The notes below the pieces were generated by a model, which was not told the origin of the DNA, ran no database searches, and saw only the letters and a list, made by a program, of their open reading frames with translations. Made by a program: the position numbers and the translations under genes. This document shows, piece by piece, positions 33,670-45,896 of a stretch of 64,000 nucleotides of DNA (the stretch's first letter is position 1; each line of letters opens with the position of its first letter). Source of the stretch: Cryptomeria japonica. Lineage: Eukaryota; Streptophyta; Pinopsida; Cupressales; Cupressaceae. The stretch is taken from NCBI RefSeq assembly GCF_030272615.1, contig NC_081412.1, forward strand, positions 691,616,083 through 691,680,082. Direction: 5' to 3'.

Positions 33670-35297
33670 AACCTTTTTTGTTTAATTTTTTTTTTATTAT
33701 TATTTTTTTTAAATAATCTTAATAGCATATAAACTATAATATCCAATCTCCAATAAAAATTAATAGCATAAAAACTATAATGTACAATTTTCCAATAAAA
33801 TTTATTTCCCAAGAATTTAATACAATTTCCTCTCTATTTTTTTCCAAAAATAATTAAATAAAACAATTTCCCCAAAACTTAAATAATCCAATAAATTTAA
33901 TTAATAATTAAATTTATTTCTAAAGTAAATAAACAATTTCATAGAGATGCACAAATATTAAAAAGGACGACTAGAGCCAAATATCAAAAAAAAATCAAAC
34001 AAGAGGGAATATTTTCTCTGGTAAATCCCATTCCTTCCAAATCTGACAATTTTCAAGCACAAAAAAAAATCTTGGCAAAATTTGCCATAATAACTTTTCC
34101 CAATTTTCTCAAAATTTAATCTGAAAACACCTAGAAATAACTCCTTTCCATAAACTAGAAAATAAATTCAGTAATGGACTTTAGCCAACAATCAGATGGG
34201 ATTTTAGATTTGACAAACATCTTAACACACACATTATTCAGAAAGAAGAAGAAATAGAACTTTTTTCTTTAAAACAAACAATCAAAAGAAGCCACCCAAC
34301 CTGGTATAGCTTTCCTCGAAGAAATTTGTAGGAGAGATTAAATCCTTCAACAAGCTTCCAATAATTTTCTTCAACAAAATCTAAGCTTCCAATAATTTTT
34401 CTTTACCAAAATCTCTGCCTCTTTCCCGTGTCCCCCTAAAATAAAGACCTATTCCCCTTTTTAAACTAAAATTCTAGGTTGAATATGTTTTTCGCAAAAA
34501 CCTAAATTTAGTAATAAAAGCAATTTTATTTTCTAACAAAGGATAAGTTAACATGCAATAATTAAAAGTCATTTTTCTTTCTTTTCTTTTCTCATGCAAA
34601 TTAATTAATTTTCTGAATAAAGATATTTAAGCAATACTATAATTCTAATTAATTCTTTTATTCATTTATTTATTTATTCATTCTTTTATTCTTTTATTTA
34701 TTTAAAATTCTAGGAAACAATAAATGAAATTAATCTAATTTATTTTTCACTAAAATTTAAATAAAATATATTTCTAATATCATGCAACTTGCAACTTAAT
34801 TTAATAACTTCTTTTAATTAATTAAATTTATAATCTCAATGCATAAAATATATAATTCAAAACTACCAACTATGAGATAACTCCATAAATATAATTAATT
34901 AAGTAAATCCACTAAAACACACAAACTAAACAAACCCCAAGCAAAGACTCAGAAAAAGTCAAACGACAATACACGAAGATTGAACAAACTGACAGGATGA
35001 CCAACTGACGACACTCACAAGAGTGTAACTGAGTAAAATAGGGTCAACTACTACCTCCTCCACTTCCATCAGACAATATAGGGCACGCTCAGACCTGTGA
35101 AGCCAGGTGGAGACAATACCCCGTACCTACCCGGTACTTTTACCTACAAATTCCTGCATCACCGAACCACACATGCATGTATACAATATAGAAAACACGG
35201 CATGCACACCGATGAAGGAGAATCACGACATTCCTTGTCTCACCGGAATGAGTGAAGGAAAATCATCCCCTTGCATCCAATACACTCGCAGACACAC

Positions 35298-36131
35298 TGT
35301 TGGTATTTTGGTATGGTTTTGTCATTGATGTCAACACCTACTAAAACACTAGCACTTTGAAGATCCAGCAACATTCACCAGCAAGCAAGTAACTATTGCA
35401 GAGTTACTGGTATATGGTACACCGACAGGATATAATGATCACCAGCAGTTGGAAAGATATGGAAAACACTTGGTAATATCGAAGACATCGTGTGGACATC
35501 TTGTCTTAATGAATTAATCATTGGTATATTCATATTTGCATATTTTCTTTTATCGAAAAATAGGTCCAGGGTTATCCAGGGTTACACCGGTAGGTTTATC
35601 TTTTCCAGATCAGCACAACATACTATGAAGATGATTAATTATTGTTGTAAATGCATTAAGCCGACATGTTCAATCAGTTATTGCATCAGATATTATATTG
35701 TTTGTAAAATGTTTTTATTGTAATATCTTGTAGAGCCGACCTACTAAAATTGGTCTTAGGTTATGGTATAAATGTAAGATCTTATTTGTAAGATCAAATG
35801 TGGAATGCGAAAAGGAATTGTTAGAAGGATTATGCGAGATTAAGTAGAGCTATACATGCAGACATCATTTGAAGGTGAAGCTAGGTTTTTGTGAAAGCAT
35901 ATCAGCATTACACCGGTACTGAATCCAGCATATGAAGATGCTATTTTGAGCAGTACATTCTTATTGGATTTAACCATCCAATTGTAGTCAGTGTGACTCC
36001 CATTTTGTGATTGAGCAGTGAGCTCTAGGCGCTTGGCCTTTTTGCATGTGCAAACCCCATTTATGTACACTTACTATCTGCAGTAGTATCATCTGATTGT
36101 GGGTAAGGTTTCCCACTGTGGTTTTTCGCCT
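35298..36131 (+). repeat. FR: CO1-family LTR fragment
   Basis: Starts TGTTGGTATTTTGGTATGG and follows the reverse complement of the CO1 LTR closely, with the GTCATTGATGTCAAC motif (35321-35335) and the TTGAGCAGTGAGCTCTAGGC box (36011-36030). It stops at CGCCTTAC, short of the LTR end by roughly 200 bases. Confidence 0.85.
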
Positions 36132-36500
36132 TACAAGATTGGACTATCTAGCATCATTGTGGAAGGAAGTATTTGAGGCACTAATACAGGGACAGAAAAC
36201 ATCAGTAGAGCATTTGCAACATCTCACCGGTACAGTGAAGAGAACAGAGACAACAATAAGAGATAGTAAGAAGTTTATGGAGAGTATAAACTTGATTTTG
36301 GCAGATCTATTTCAAATTGTAACTACCCAGTTACAAGGTCGAAACTACAAACTCTACTGACATCTTGACAACCTTTGTCATTGATGCCAAAGGGGGAGTA
36401 GTGGGATGAGAAAATTCAACATCACAAGAATCATATGCTCAGGGGGAGCACACACATTTTTGGTAACTTTTTTGGACTTCACATTTTTGGAGCACTCTGT
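36132..36500 (+). pseudogene. FR: 3' end of an NE1-type second frame plus polypurine tracts
   Basis: 36139-36357 encodes a 70-residue segment alignable with 9239-9448 of NE1: ALIQG, EH..HLT, TE....DS..FM.S.NL.LAD.FQIVT and LQ are shared, and most differences are conservative (I/V, K/R, E/Q, L/M). The downstream DNA also matches NE1: CAACCTTTGTCATTGATG, AAAGGGGGAGTAGTGG, the CAGGGGGAGCAC tract and TTTGGACTTCAC. No 3' LTR follows, so this is a deletion and truncation derivative whose LTR was joined directly to the distal interior. Confidence 0.75.
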
Positions 36501-38662
36501 CATTACTAAAACAAATTCTACTACAGCTCAGCACATGAATTTTATAATCTAATACAACACGAGTAACTTTACTTTGGTTCCAAATTGTAGGCCATAACTC
36601 TCAATTGTGGTAGAATGAGGAGCATAACAAATTATAAGTGTAAACACATTGTTTGAGGAAAATACCTTAGAAAATTCCACAAACCCTTTCCGAATCACCT
36701 CAAATAATAGTAATAGATATAAGATGCTACAACAAACATTCTACAACATATATCATCAACATGACATGACATAGTCCTTTTGGATCCTCTTGGGACTCAA
36801 ATGCATAGACACAAACATGATATTAATTATACTTTTGATATCAATCATGATACCTTGACATCAATGGCAAAATTGACCAACACCCATGACAAACTTTTTC
36901 TAACACATTATAGGATTCACACACACCTTAAAGTTACGGTGAAATTCAATGATAAAATTTACATTACCATGTCATTTTCCATTTGATTTTGTGCCTAGTT
37001 TGAAAGAATGCATTAAATCAAGTACAATTGATAAATAAAAAATCTTGTGTGAAGTTGGACTCATTCTCATAGCCTTTATCTATATGTATACACATATTTT
37101 ATATCACATATACCTTTCACCTCATTCATGCTTTCTCATACCTTAATGCACTCAACCTAAATTATAAATATATTACACTTATCCATAAATCCATTCCATT
37201 TTATCTATTATCCACCTAAATTTGAGTATTTTCCTATCTAAGGTCTTTTTTTATGATTTAAATCTCAAGATCCATATCATTTTAAAATATAAATTTAAAT
37301 TTGATTGATTTCTACATATTCTACTAGCTATTATAGTTGACCAAACACAAATAAGTGCAATTTGATGCTATATGATTATATTTAAAGACTTTTATTTACA
37401 CATTCATATCCTCACATTTCATCATCCTCTCATCCTTGGAGAATTTAAGAAGTAATTAATAGAAAGAACTTTAATTTGGTGCATTTAAAAGAGTGACAAT
37501 CCTACATACATCATTTTAGGCTATTTTTTACTACATTAATATTTTACACAAATTTCTTAGGTTAATCCTGGAGAAAATGTCCCCTAATAATATAAAAACA
37601 ATTGTTCTAAGGTATTTTCAAATATTGTCCATCTCACAATATGAGAAAATGGTAGAGGATAAAAAGACCACTCAGGTAAGTTGCAAAATAGTACACATTA
37701 TGTAGGGTGAAATCCATGGATAAAGAATGAATTTGTGACTAAAAGATAGATCTAGACTCATAGGCTCAAGCTAACATGGAGTAGAAGTTTGGTGCATGAT
37801 ATGATGAATTTTGTTGATAGAGAGGTATCTTTTACTAGACCAACAATTGTAAATTTTAAAATCTTCATAAAATGTCATTTGTTCTTCAATAATAGAGTTA
37901 AATACTTAATTTATTATTTTTTACTTTTCATACTTTAACATTTAATAATCTTTTTTTTTAATATTTATGCAATTAACTCTATTATGTAAATTAATTATGT
38001 ACACAATACTTACATTAATTAGTTAAACTGGATAATTTAAAGAAAAAATATTTTCCTTCTAAATATATAATCTAGAAAAACATTTGAAAAACAAATAAAA
38101 ATAACATTCTATTTTAAAATTTTTTTTATCTATTTGACAAAGAAAATAGATAATTGATAAACTGATATTGCTAAGAAAATTATTTTATTTTGAAAGATTC
38201 AAAACAAAATCTTCAAATTATTATACACTTCTTTAAATTTTTCTATATATTTTCTCATATTACAAAATCTAAAAAGACATCTTAAATTTCATATTTTAAT
38301 TTTATTTCTTTTAAGTTTTCTTATTATTAATCTTTAAAAGATTCTAAATTTTATGACCTGAATAAAACACCAATGTAATTCATATTATTTAACATCAATT
38401 CAAGTAGCTAAAATTAATTTAAACAAATTAGTTATATTTTTTTAATACAAATCATAAAGATAATTTATTTTAGTGACATTAAAAACAACTACATTATGTG
38501 AATTCAATTGGAAATATTAGAGGGCATTACACGTGTCATTCTTCCTAACATTATTGTTGGATTCACATTGGAATGATGAGTGGTTAGTTGGAAGTTTTCT
38601 TTTTATTCATGTACTCCATGAAAATAATATATGACTAACTACATGCTTTATGTGTTTATAAG

Positions 38663-39240
38663 TGGTACCCCACATTCAACTAAAAATGGGAAAATAGTTT
38701 AGTCATTCTAATTGGTAGGATATCTTCAACTAAGATGTGGTTATAAATTTTACATTATATACAAGGAGTTAGATGTCTTATTCAAAATAAATGGTGACCA
38801 TTAACATCTCAACTATGGTGATGTTTATAGCTGATAAATAGTACACATTGTATTCAAGTTGATGTGTGCTTTAGTGATAATACATAGGGATTATGGAAAA
38901 TGGAGTTATAAAATTAAGAAAAATGGTGATCATTAAGATTTTGATTATGGTAATAAATGGTATATTATATTTAGGTACTCCACGTTCAACTAAAAAATGT
39001 TAGGATATCTTTAATTAAGATGCGGTTATAAGTGATACATTATATACAAAGAGTTTAAATGTTTTATTCAAAATAAATGATGACCATTAACACCTCAGTT
39101 TAATTATATATATGCTTTAGTGATATTAAATAAGAATTATAAAAGATAGAGTTATAGGATTTTTAAAAACGGTGATCATTAACACCTTAGTTATGGTGAT
39201 AAATGGTACACTATATTTAAGTTTATATGTATTCTTTTTA
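38663..39240 (+). repeat. Diverged tandem duplication, period about 311 bp
   Basis: GGTACCCCACATTCAACTAA at 38663 recurs as GGTACTCCACGTTCAACTAA at 38974. The order TAGGATATCTT, GATG(T/C)GGTTATAA, TTATTCAAAATAAATG and GA(C/T)CATTAACA is kept in both. The GGTGA(C/T)CATTAA sub-motif appears four times. Confidence 0.65.
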
Positions 39241-39365
39241 GTGGTAATAAATAGGGATTATAGAATATGGATTTATAGGATTAAGAAATATTTGATGTGA
39301 GTGTTTAATAAGGGATTAAGGAAGTTATAATAAAATTAGGAGTTGGATGAAGATAAATTAAAGGA

Positions 39366-39694
39366 AGAGTTTAAATGATTAGCATGTTGTGGTCAATCTA
39401 TTGGTTATTTATGGTAGAGAGTTGGGAAAAGTATAATTCAAAGATCTTAAATAATTAATGTGTTGTGGTCAATATGTTGATTGTTTATGTGGGGTTCTAT
39501 AAGGGAAGGGATTGGGGAAGATGGAATAGAAGAGCTTAAATAGTTGATGTGTTGTGGTAAAAGCGTTAACTATTTAAAATGCATCAACTCTTTATGTGGG
39601 GATCTTTCATGTTAGGAGAATGGGACAGATGGAATTGAAGGAAGAGCTTAAATAATTGTTGAATTGTAGTCAACATACTTATTGTTTGTGTGGG
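39366..39694 (+). repeat. Four diverged tandem units, spacing about 75-110 bp
   Basis: Each unit has AG(A/C)(G/T)(T/C)TTAAAT followed by (T/A)(T/G)GT(T/A)GTGGTCAA and TTT(A/G)TGTGGG-like ends, near 39366, 39443, 39530 and 39642. Confidence 0.55.
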
Positions 39695-41459
39695 AACCAA
39701 ATTTCTACATAAACATCTTTTGTGTTAATCACAACGCGTTGATTGTTCTTGCATAATAAGAATTGAAGATCTAATTTGTAAGTATAATATCTACATTTAT
39801 ATTGCATATCAAGATAGTTTTAATGAAATATATACTAACTTATTAATAAATATAAATGTATATTGAAAATAAATAAGCAAATTATTATGATCAAATGTCA
39901 AATTAGTTTCCTTGTTTTTAAGTACATTACTTTTATTTATCTTACTCATCCATAAGAACTAGTTCCAATCCTCAAATCTCCTAATCACTACTCTATTTAT
40001 TACGCTAGTGTGTGCAAAATTGACCTAGGTCATTTCCATGCGCATGGATTCAAACCTCAAACATTTAAATTTAAATATTAAATCAAACATTATTTACCTT
40101 TTCTTACTAGGTATTGCTAGTTAACTTAGCATATGTTTGTGTGAACTTGTTTGTTATGTTCTATTTTAAGATATTGGACTTATCCATTTAAAATCATGTT
40201 GCGTACCCTAATCCATTGACACATAATAATAACATCATCGAGCCTTCAAATTGCATTATCAATTTGCATCATTCTAGGTATAATTTGTATCAACATATTA
40301 TTAATATTTATTCATCACTGCTAATTCAAATCCACTAAGAGGTTTGAGTAAAGGAGAACAAATCCTTTCTTAGCAAGTTCCTAAACAAGGTTTCTCAATA
40401 TCACCTAAATTTAAAATAGGTAAAATGATGAAAGGCACATTTGTCAAAGCCATCAATTCTTTGCAAGATTATTATTGTATTTTTGGGTGACTTTTATAAA
40501 TTAAAAAAATTAGTTTAGTAGCAATAGATTTGGACAAAAGCAAAGTACAATGAGTTTATAGACTTTAAGGCATTTTTCTTGACAAGAACCTATTTTTTAC
40601 ATATTGATGAATAAATTTTAAATATTAACAACAATATAACCCCTATTTAAAATTGAAATCACATATCATATTTAATTAATTTTCATAAATTTAATTTTAC
40701 GTTTATTTTTTCCATCTCTAATCTAACTCTCAAGATTTTATTATTATTTAATTATTAAATTTCAAAATAGTTTGTAGTAATATATATTTATTTTTGACAC
40801 ATTTAATTTTGTGAACTTGTAATCCTACATGACCTAAGGCTTTGGACACATAATTTATTCCTTCTCCAATATTATTGAATAACTTGTAGATCTCATTGGT
40901 ACATTGATTTCCTTATATTTGTGTATGATTGGTATACCTTCTTTAGAGTTTTTTCCTATTTTAATCCTACCCACTCACCCCTATTTTGGACTCTAGCACA
41001 TCATTTATTGATTTTTTATATAACATCTTCTTACCTTTTAATATCATTTTACTTTAGAGCTTTGAGGATTTTTTTTTTCCATGCTAAAATCTCATCTACA
41101 TCCTCATCCATTAGGATTGACCAAAAAATATTGAGAATGTATATTTGATGGTGCTAGTCTGGTTACTATTAATATTGATCTCAAAGATTTTTTTTTTAAT
41201 TAGAAAAATATTTGGAGTAATTAAATTTTACACATGATCTTGTTATCTTAGTTGATGTTAATAGTCATGTACATTTGATTGAGGCCTTATTATCTGTATT
41301 ATTATTATTTCCTTACATAATAAATAATTATATATTAAAAGGATATATTTTAAAATCTTTTAATTGTCAACTATTAAAAAAGAGATTTATCTTTTATTTC
41401 GTTATTTTAATTGTACACAGATAATTAAAAAGAAAATAATAACAACTCAAAAGGAAAGG

Positions 41460-42878
41460 TGTAATGCCCCTCTAGACCGGCTACAAATAATGGGGTTTTG
41501 TGACACTATACCTTTGCTATAATAATATTAGTAGATATATTCGATATTAAATACTAATTAATATAGTTGGAATATCGATAAATGAGGATGTGTTGGTTAA
41601 TTTAATTATTAATTTATTATTAAGTGTTGATTATAATTGAGTTTAATTTAATTAAATGTTAGTACTTTGGAGCAATTAAAAATTGATGCATATGCTGGAA
41701 TGTATAAACTTGGTTAAGGAATAAAATAACAATTTATCTTTTGATTAATAAATGAATATTATAGTTGTAAATAAATTAATTAATAAAAATGCTTTGTTTA
41801 ATAAAGTAAATAAAAAAGCTTTATTTATTGTTTTATTGAGTCATATTTTAATGTTTGATAAATTAAATATTTTTAAATTTCTTGAGTATTTGTAATTAAT
41901 TATTTTAATTAAATCTTTTTCTTTTAGAAGGGTTGTTTTTAGAGCTTTTGAGCATGCATGAGTGATTTCGGAAATTTCCTTTTCCTTGTGATGTTTTTGG
42001 GGGTATAATCTAGAAAATTTTCAAAATGGGGGGTTGGTTCCTTGGTGCCTTTCTTGTCTGGTTTTTGGGGAAGAAATTTTGGGGAAGGAAATTTTTTGCA
42101 CAGGTTTTGATTGAATTTTGTAGATGGATCTTTCTTTTTGGTTACCTATGTGTTGCCGGTGCTGGAAATTTTGAAGCTTTTGCCTACAAGTTCATTGCCA
42201 AGATTGTGTTCAAGGTAGGGTTTAAAAATCCCTTGTTTTGTGAAATCTTTGTAAAGAATATTGTCTTTTGGCCCTTGAAAGAATTTATTATGGTAGACTG
42301 TTATTGAAAAGCTTCTGTGTGAATATTGATTCTGTAAACAAAGTTTTCAATCTTATAATTTTGGAGTTCGGGTTTTGATAGACTTTAATCAAGTCCCTTA
42401 TTGTTGATCGTGGAATAAATCTTGGATTAAAACATGTTTCTTTGTTTTTTTAAATTCTGGAAATGAAATTATGTCAGGGTTTTATTAGTTTTTTATATCT
42501 AGAAAGATGTGTGTGTGTGTGTGTGTGTGAAATTTATTTTTATTGATTATGAATTTTATTAAAGTTAATTTTGTCTGATATAATAGTAAAAATTAAATTA
42601 AAAGTTAAAAAAAAAATTCTTTGTTTTATCATTGTTTTGTGGTTTTTTGAAATTTGTGGGTTATACCCATGGTGGTGGGTAAGTCCCTCCCATCGTAGGG
42701 AATCCACGGTGGTGGGAAGTCACCCCACCACCACCGTGGGGTTTACGTTGAATTGAAACGCGCACTCGACATTTTGTTGGTCTACAAAATATATGTATTG
42801 TAGACTTTTTAAATTATTAAAAGGTTATGTTATTATTATTATTTATATTTGGATTTAATTTGGGTTTGTTTATATATT

Positions 42879-42938
<60 letters not shown>

Positions 42939-43217
42939 CAGATAAATATATTGTTATATAAATGTAAATTCATTTATATTTGTATGATGATGTTAGACAA
43001 ATAATTAGATAAATATATATATGTGTGTAAATTCATTATAATTTTATTTTATGCTGGTAAATTATTTAGATAAATAGGTACGTTTGTATGTTTATTTTGG
43101 TTAAAGGGAATATTTATTCTTGACAAATTAATAGGTTGTGATTTTCAAATATTGGTTGTTTTTGGTAAAATCACCTGTTTGGGAAATGTGTTGGAAAATG
43201 TTTAAAAGGGAGGGAAT
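41460..43217 (+). repeat. LARD 5' LTR, first part
   Basis: 1,758 bp up to the CO2 insertion. It contains a (GT)n run at 42509-42529, a CCACGGTGGTGG inverted repeat at 42704-42739 and (TA)n(GA)n at 42880-42934. The 93-codon hydrophobic frame at 42026-42307 is broken in the other LTR, so it is not a gene. Confidence 0.85.
42880..42934. repeat. (TA)n(GA)n compound microsatellite
   Basis: About 12 TA units run directly into about 15 GA units. Confidence 0.9.
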
Positions 43218-44475
43218 TGTTGGATTTAGTTGATAATTGTTGCTGCTAGGATATGTTGTTGTCATTGATGTCAACATATTCCTATGATCTATTTCGATGA
43301 GTTTGGGAATATTTTCTAATCCGGTTTTATAGTTTGGTTTTTCTGATCACTATTTAGCAGAATCTAGTATTTCTTTCGGTATATTCCGATATGATCAGAT
43401 CTTGTGTTGAGACTTTGGGATATTGTCTTGGATGATCTTGTGAATCTTGATTTCAAATGGTTCATGATTTGGTTCTCTTCAAGTTATCTTTCCTCGTGAT
43501 AGTGCCTATTGGTTGTGTTCTTGAGATTCTAGATGTTGATCGATGAAGATTTGAAAAGTGGCATTGGTGCAACTATTCCAGATGAATCTAATGTGTTTGT
43601 TGGTGTTTCCTAGTCCTATTCTATTTGTTTTGGCAATTTGCATTGATCATTGTGTGAGTTTTGGTGAGTTTTATGAATGGGTGATGATTTTCGTGTTATG
43701 TGATATTTCTGGTGGTGAAATGTGTTGCAGTTGGTCTTAGTGGGATTTTCAGTGGATGTGATCATTTGGGAATTTGAATTAGGTCCATGCTATGTAATGT
43801 AAATCATATTATTGGTTTGGTGGTCGATCTTTGTATCGTGCAATGTAATTTTTGTAATTGTAAGTTGAGGATTGAGGGTTTAGCTGACCTTGTTATCAAG
43901 GTTGATGATTTGTATATATATAGGTGAGATGCTTATGTATTTTGTGTGTCGGTATTGTGTCTACATTATCAAAGAGAGATGAATATGTGAACAAGGATAT
44001 ACCATTCAGCAAAGTGTTGAGGTGAGTTTGGTGTTGTAGAGAAAACAATTGTGCTTAACTGGAACTGTCATTAGACATTTGTAGATTCTATCATTGTAGT
44101 TCATTCCTTCCAGAATGTACTCCAAATCATATTGTAAGTCAGTGAGAATTCCCTGAGGGTTGTAGCCTTCCAAGAAAATATCTTTTGAGCAGTGAGCTCT
44201 AGGCAATGTGCTTGAATGCATGTGCATTCCCCATTATAATATTTTCACATACTACTACAGAGTATCATCTTACTGTGGGTAGGTTCCCATCATGGTTTTT
44301 CCCTTAACCAGGTTTTCCAAGTTAAAAATTTTGGTGTTGTGTGTTGTGTTGTTAATTTGGTTATTTGAGTATTGTTGTAGTTTCTCAGTTCTTGTTTTGA
44401 AGTTTAATTTTATATTTTTGGTGAGGATTGATTCACCCCCCCTCTCCTAGTCTTCCTCCTTGATTGTTGCTAACA
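43218..44475 (+). repeat. CO2 5' LTR
   Basis: 1,258 bp. GTCATTGATGTCAAC at 43261-43275, the shared LTR box at 44185-44204, and a C-rich TTCACCCCCCCTCTCC tract near 44431 before the end. Confidence 0.94.
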
Positions 44476-44477
44476 AT

Positions 44478-44489
44478 TTGTATCAGAGC
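44478..44489 (+). promoter_or_regulatory. CO2 primer-binding site
   Basis: TTGTATCAGAGC, initiator Met tRNA type with one change. Confidence 0.8.
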
Positions 44490-44531
44490 TAGATCCTCTA
44501 GTAGAAGCTTAATCACTTGAGGAGATCCGAG

Positions 44532-45509
44532 ATGGAAGCTCAAGGTATTCTTTTCAAGAAGGACAGTCTAAGGTTTGATGGAATCAAGTATACAGTATAG
44601 AAGTGCAATTGAAATGTCTTAGAGAGGATTACTGGAAGATCACTAAGAATGTCTATGTTGTTCCTTAGAATGGACCATCTACTCTTGATGAGACTAAGGA
44701 AGCTAAATATAACATCAGAGAAAAGGAAGAATTTCTTAGTGCCCTGACTGATTCTGAGATGACAAATGTAATGGGACTTCAAACCATACATGAGATCTGG
44801 GAGAATCTTGAAATCCTATATGAAGGTGATAGTCAAGTGAAAGTTGCTAAGTTGTAGTGTTTGAAAGGAAAGTATGAAACATTGAAGATGGGAGATGATG
44901 AGAACATACACTCATACATGTCTAAGGTAAATGAAATTCTCCTTGGTATCGGATGTGTTGGTGGAAAGATTGAGGAAGATGAGATTGTTGCTAAGGTGCT
45001 GAGATATTTGCCTCCTACTTCAAAACATAAGGTTGCCACCATTGATGAGATTCAGAGTGTGACCACAGTAACAAGAGACATGTTGGCTGGGAAACTTGTT
45101 GCATTTGAGCTGAGCAAATTTGGTGAATGTCATGGAAAGTCTAAGATAGCATTTATAAAATCAGCATCTATGTCTGGTAAGCAAAAATATGATCCTGATG
45201 AGTGTAGCATATTCAAATATGAAAGAGAAAGAAGAGAGAGAGAGAAGAGCAGAGCAAAAAGAAGAACTTGATGATCTTGAAGCATTGATTGCCCAGAGAT
45301 TGCCTAAAGGTGCCGGTAAGTATGATGGAAAGTTGCCTTTAAAATATTTCTCTTGTTATAAGATAGGACATTTTTCTTCTAGATGCCCAAAGAGAATGGC
45401 TAAGTATGATAGACATGATAAATTTGGTAAGCATGATAGAAATGATAGATATGAGAAGTACAAAAAGTATGATAAGCCCTATAAGTCTAACCGAAAGTCT
45501 AGGAACTAG
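44532..45509 (+). pseudogene. CO2 gag
   Basis: ATG at 44532 (MEAQGILFKKDSLRFDG), then stops and shifts up to 44860. An intact UBN2-like stretch follows (KYETLKMGDDENIHSYMSK, GKIEEDEIVAKVLRYLPP). The knuckle YFSCYKIGHFSSRC (about 45344-45385) has Tyr for the first zinc Cys. A frame change lies near 45240. Confidence 0.9.
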
Positions 45510-45572
45510 AGGAACTGTTATTATGTTGTAGATGAAGGTGTTATAGATGATGAATCATAAGGAGATGAAATT

Positions 45573-45896
45573 GTGTTTATTGCCATTAAAGAGGATAGAC
45601 TTGTACCTGGTTATTCTTCTAGCTATTATATTGAAGAGAGAGCATTGGTTGCTAAGGTAGAAGAAAAAGATGAATGGGTGATTGAAAGCGATTTTTCACA
45701 TCATATGACCGGTGATAAAATCAAATTTGTCAGCTTCGAAAGGCATGATGGTGGAATAGTTAGATTTGGAGATAACAAAGCCCATGTAATCCATGGGAGA
45801 GGTTATATTTCTTTTTATGGTAAGCATAAAATTGATGATGTCTTGTATGTTGAAGGTTTGAAGCATAATCTTTTGAGTGTAAATGCAAGATCTTGA
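45573..45896 (+). pseudogene. CO2 protease
   Basis: Copia protease block WVIESDFSHHMTGD at about 45678-45720. The active-site Asp-Ser-Gly has become Glu-Ser-Asp, so catalysis is lost. The following RFGDNKAHVIHGRG and NLLSV segments are typical of the family. Confidence 0.85.

Larger units (their letters stand above)
31718..35297 (-). other. AT-rich non-coding stretch, probable rest of a LARD-like LTR
   Basis: No coding signal. The minus strand shows a GTGGATGGCA segment (about 32670), a (TA)n run and a cluster of inverted repeats, in the same relative order as the 3.56 kb LARD LTR. The 5' boundary (probably 34.9-35.2 kb) was not found. 34650-34705 is a TTTA/TTCA-rich low-complexity run. Confidence 0.4.
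36501..41459. other. AT-rich stretch without recognised genes
   Basis: No convincing coding frame on either strand. Apart from the tandem repeats at 38.66-39.69 kb I see no structure. It is probably old, unrecognisable transposon or intergenic DNA. Confidence 0.5.

Noticed and set aside
42026-42307. 93-codon hydrophobic frame in the LARD 5' LTR as a membrane protein gene
   Set aside because: The matching stretch of the 3' LTR (about 63501-63785) is broken by a stop and shifts, so the frame is not conserved.
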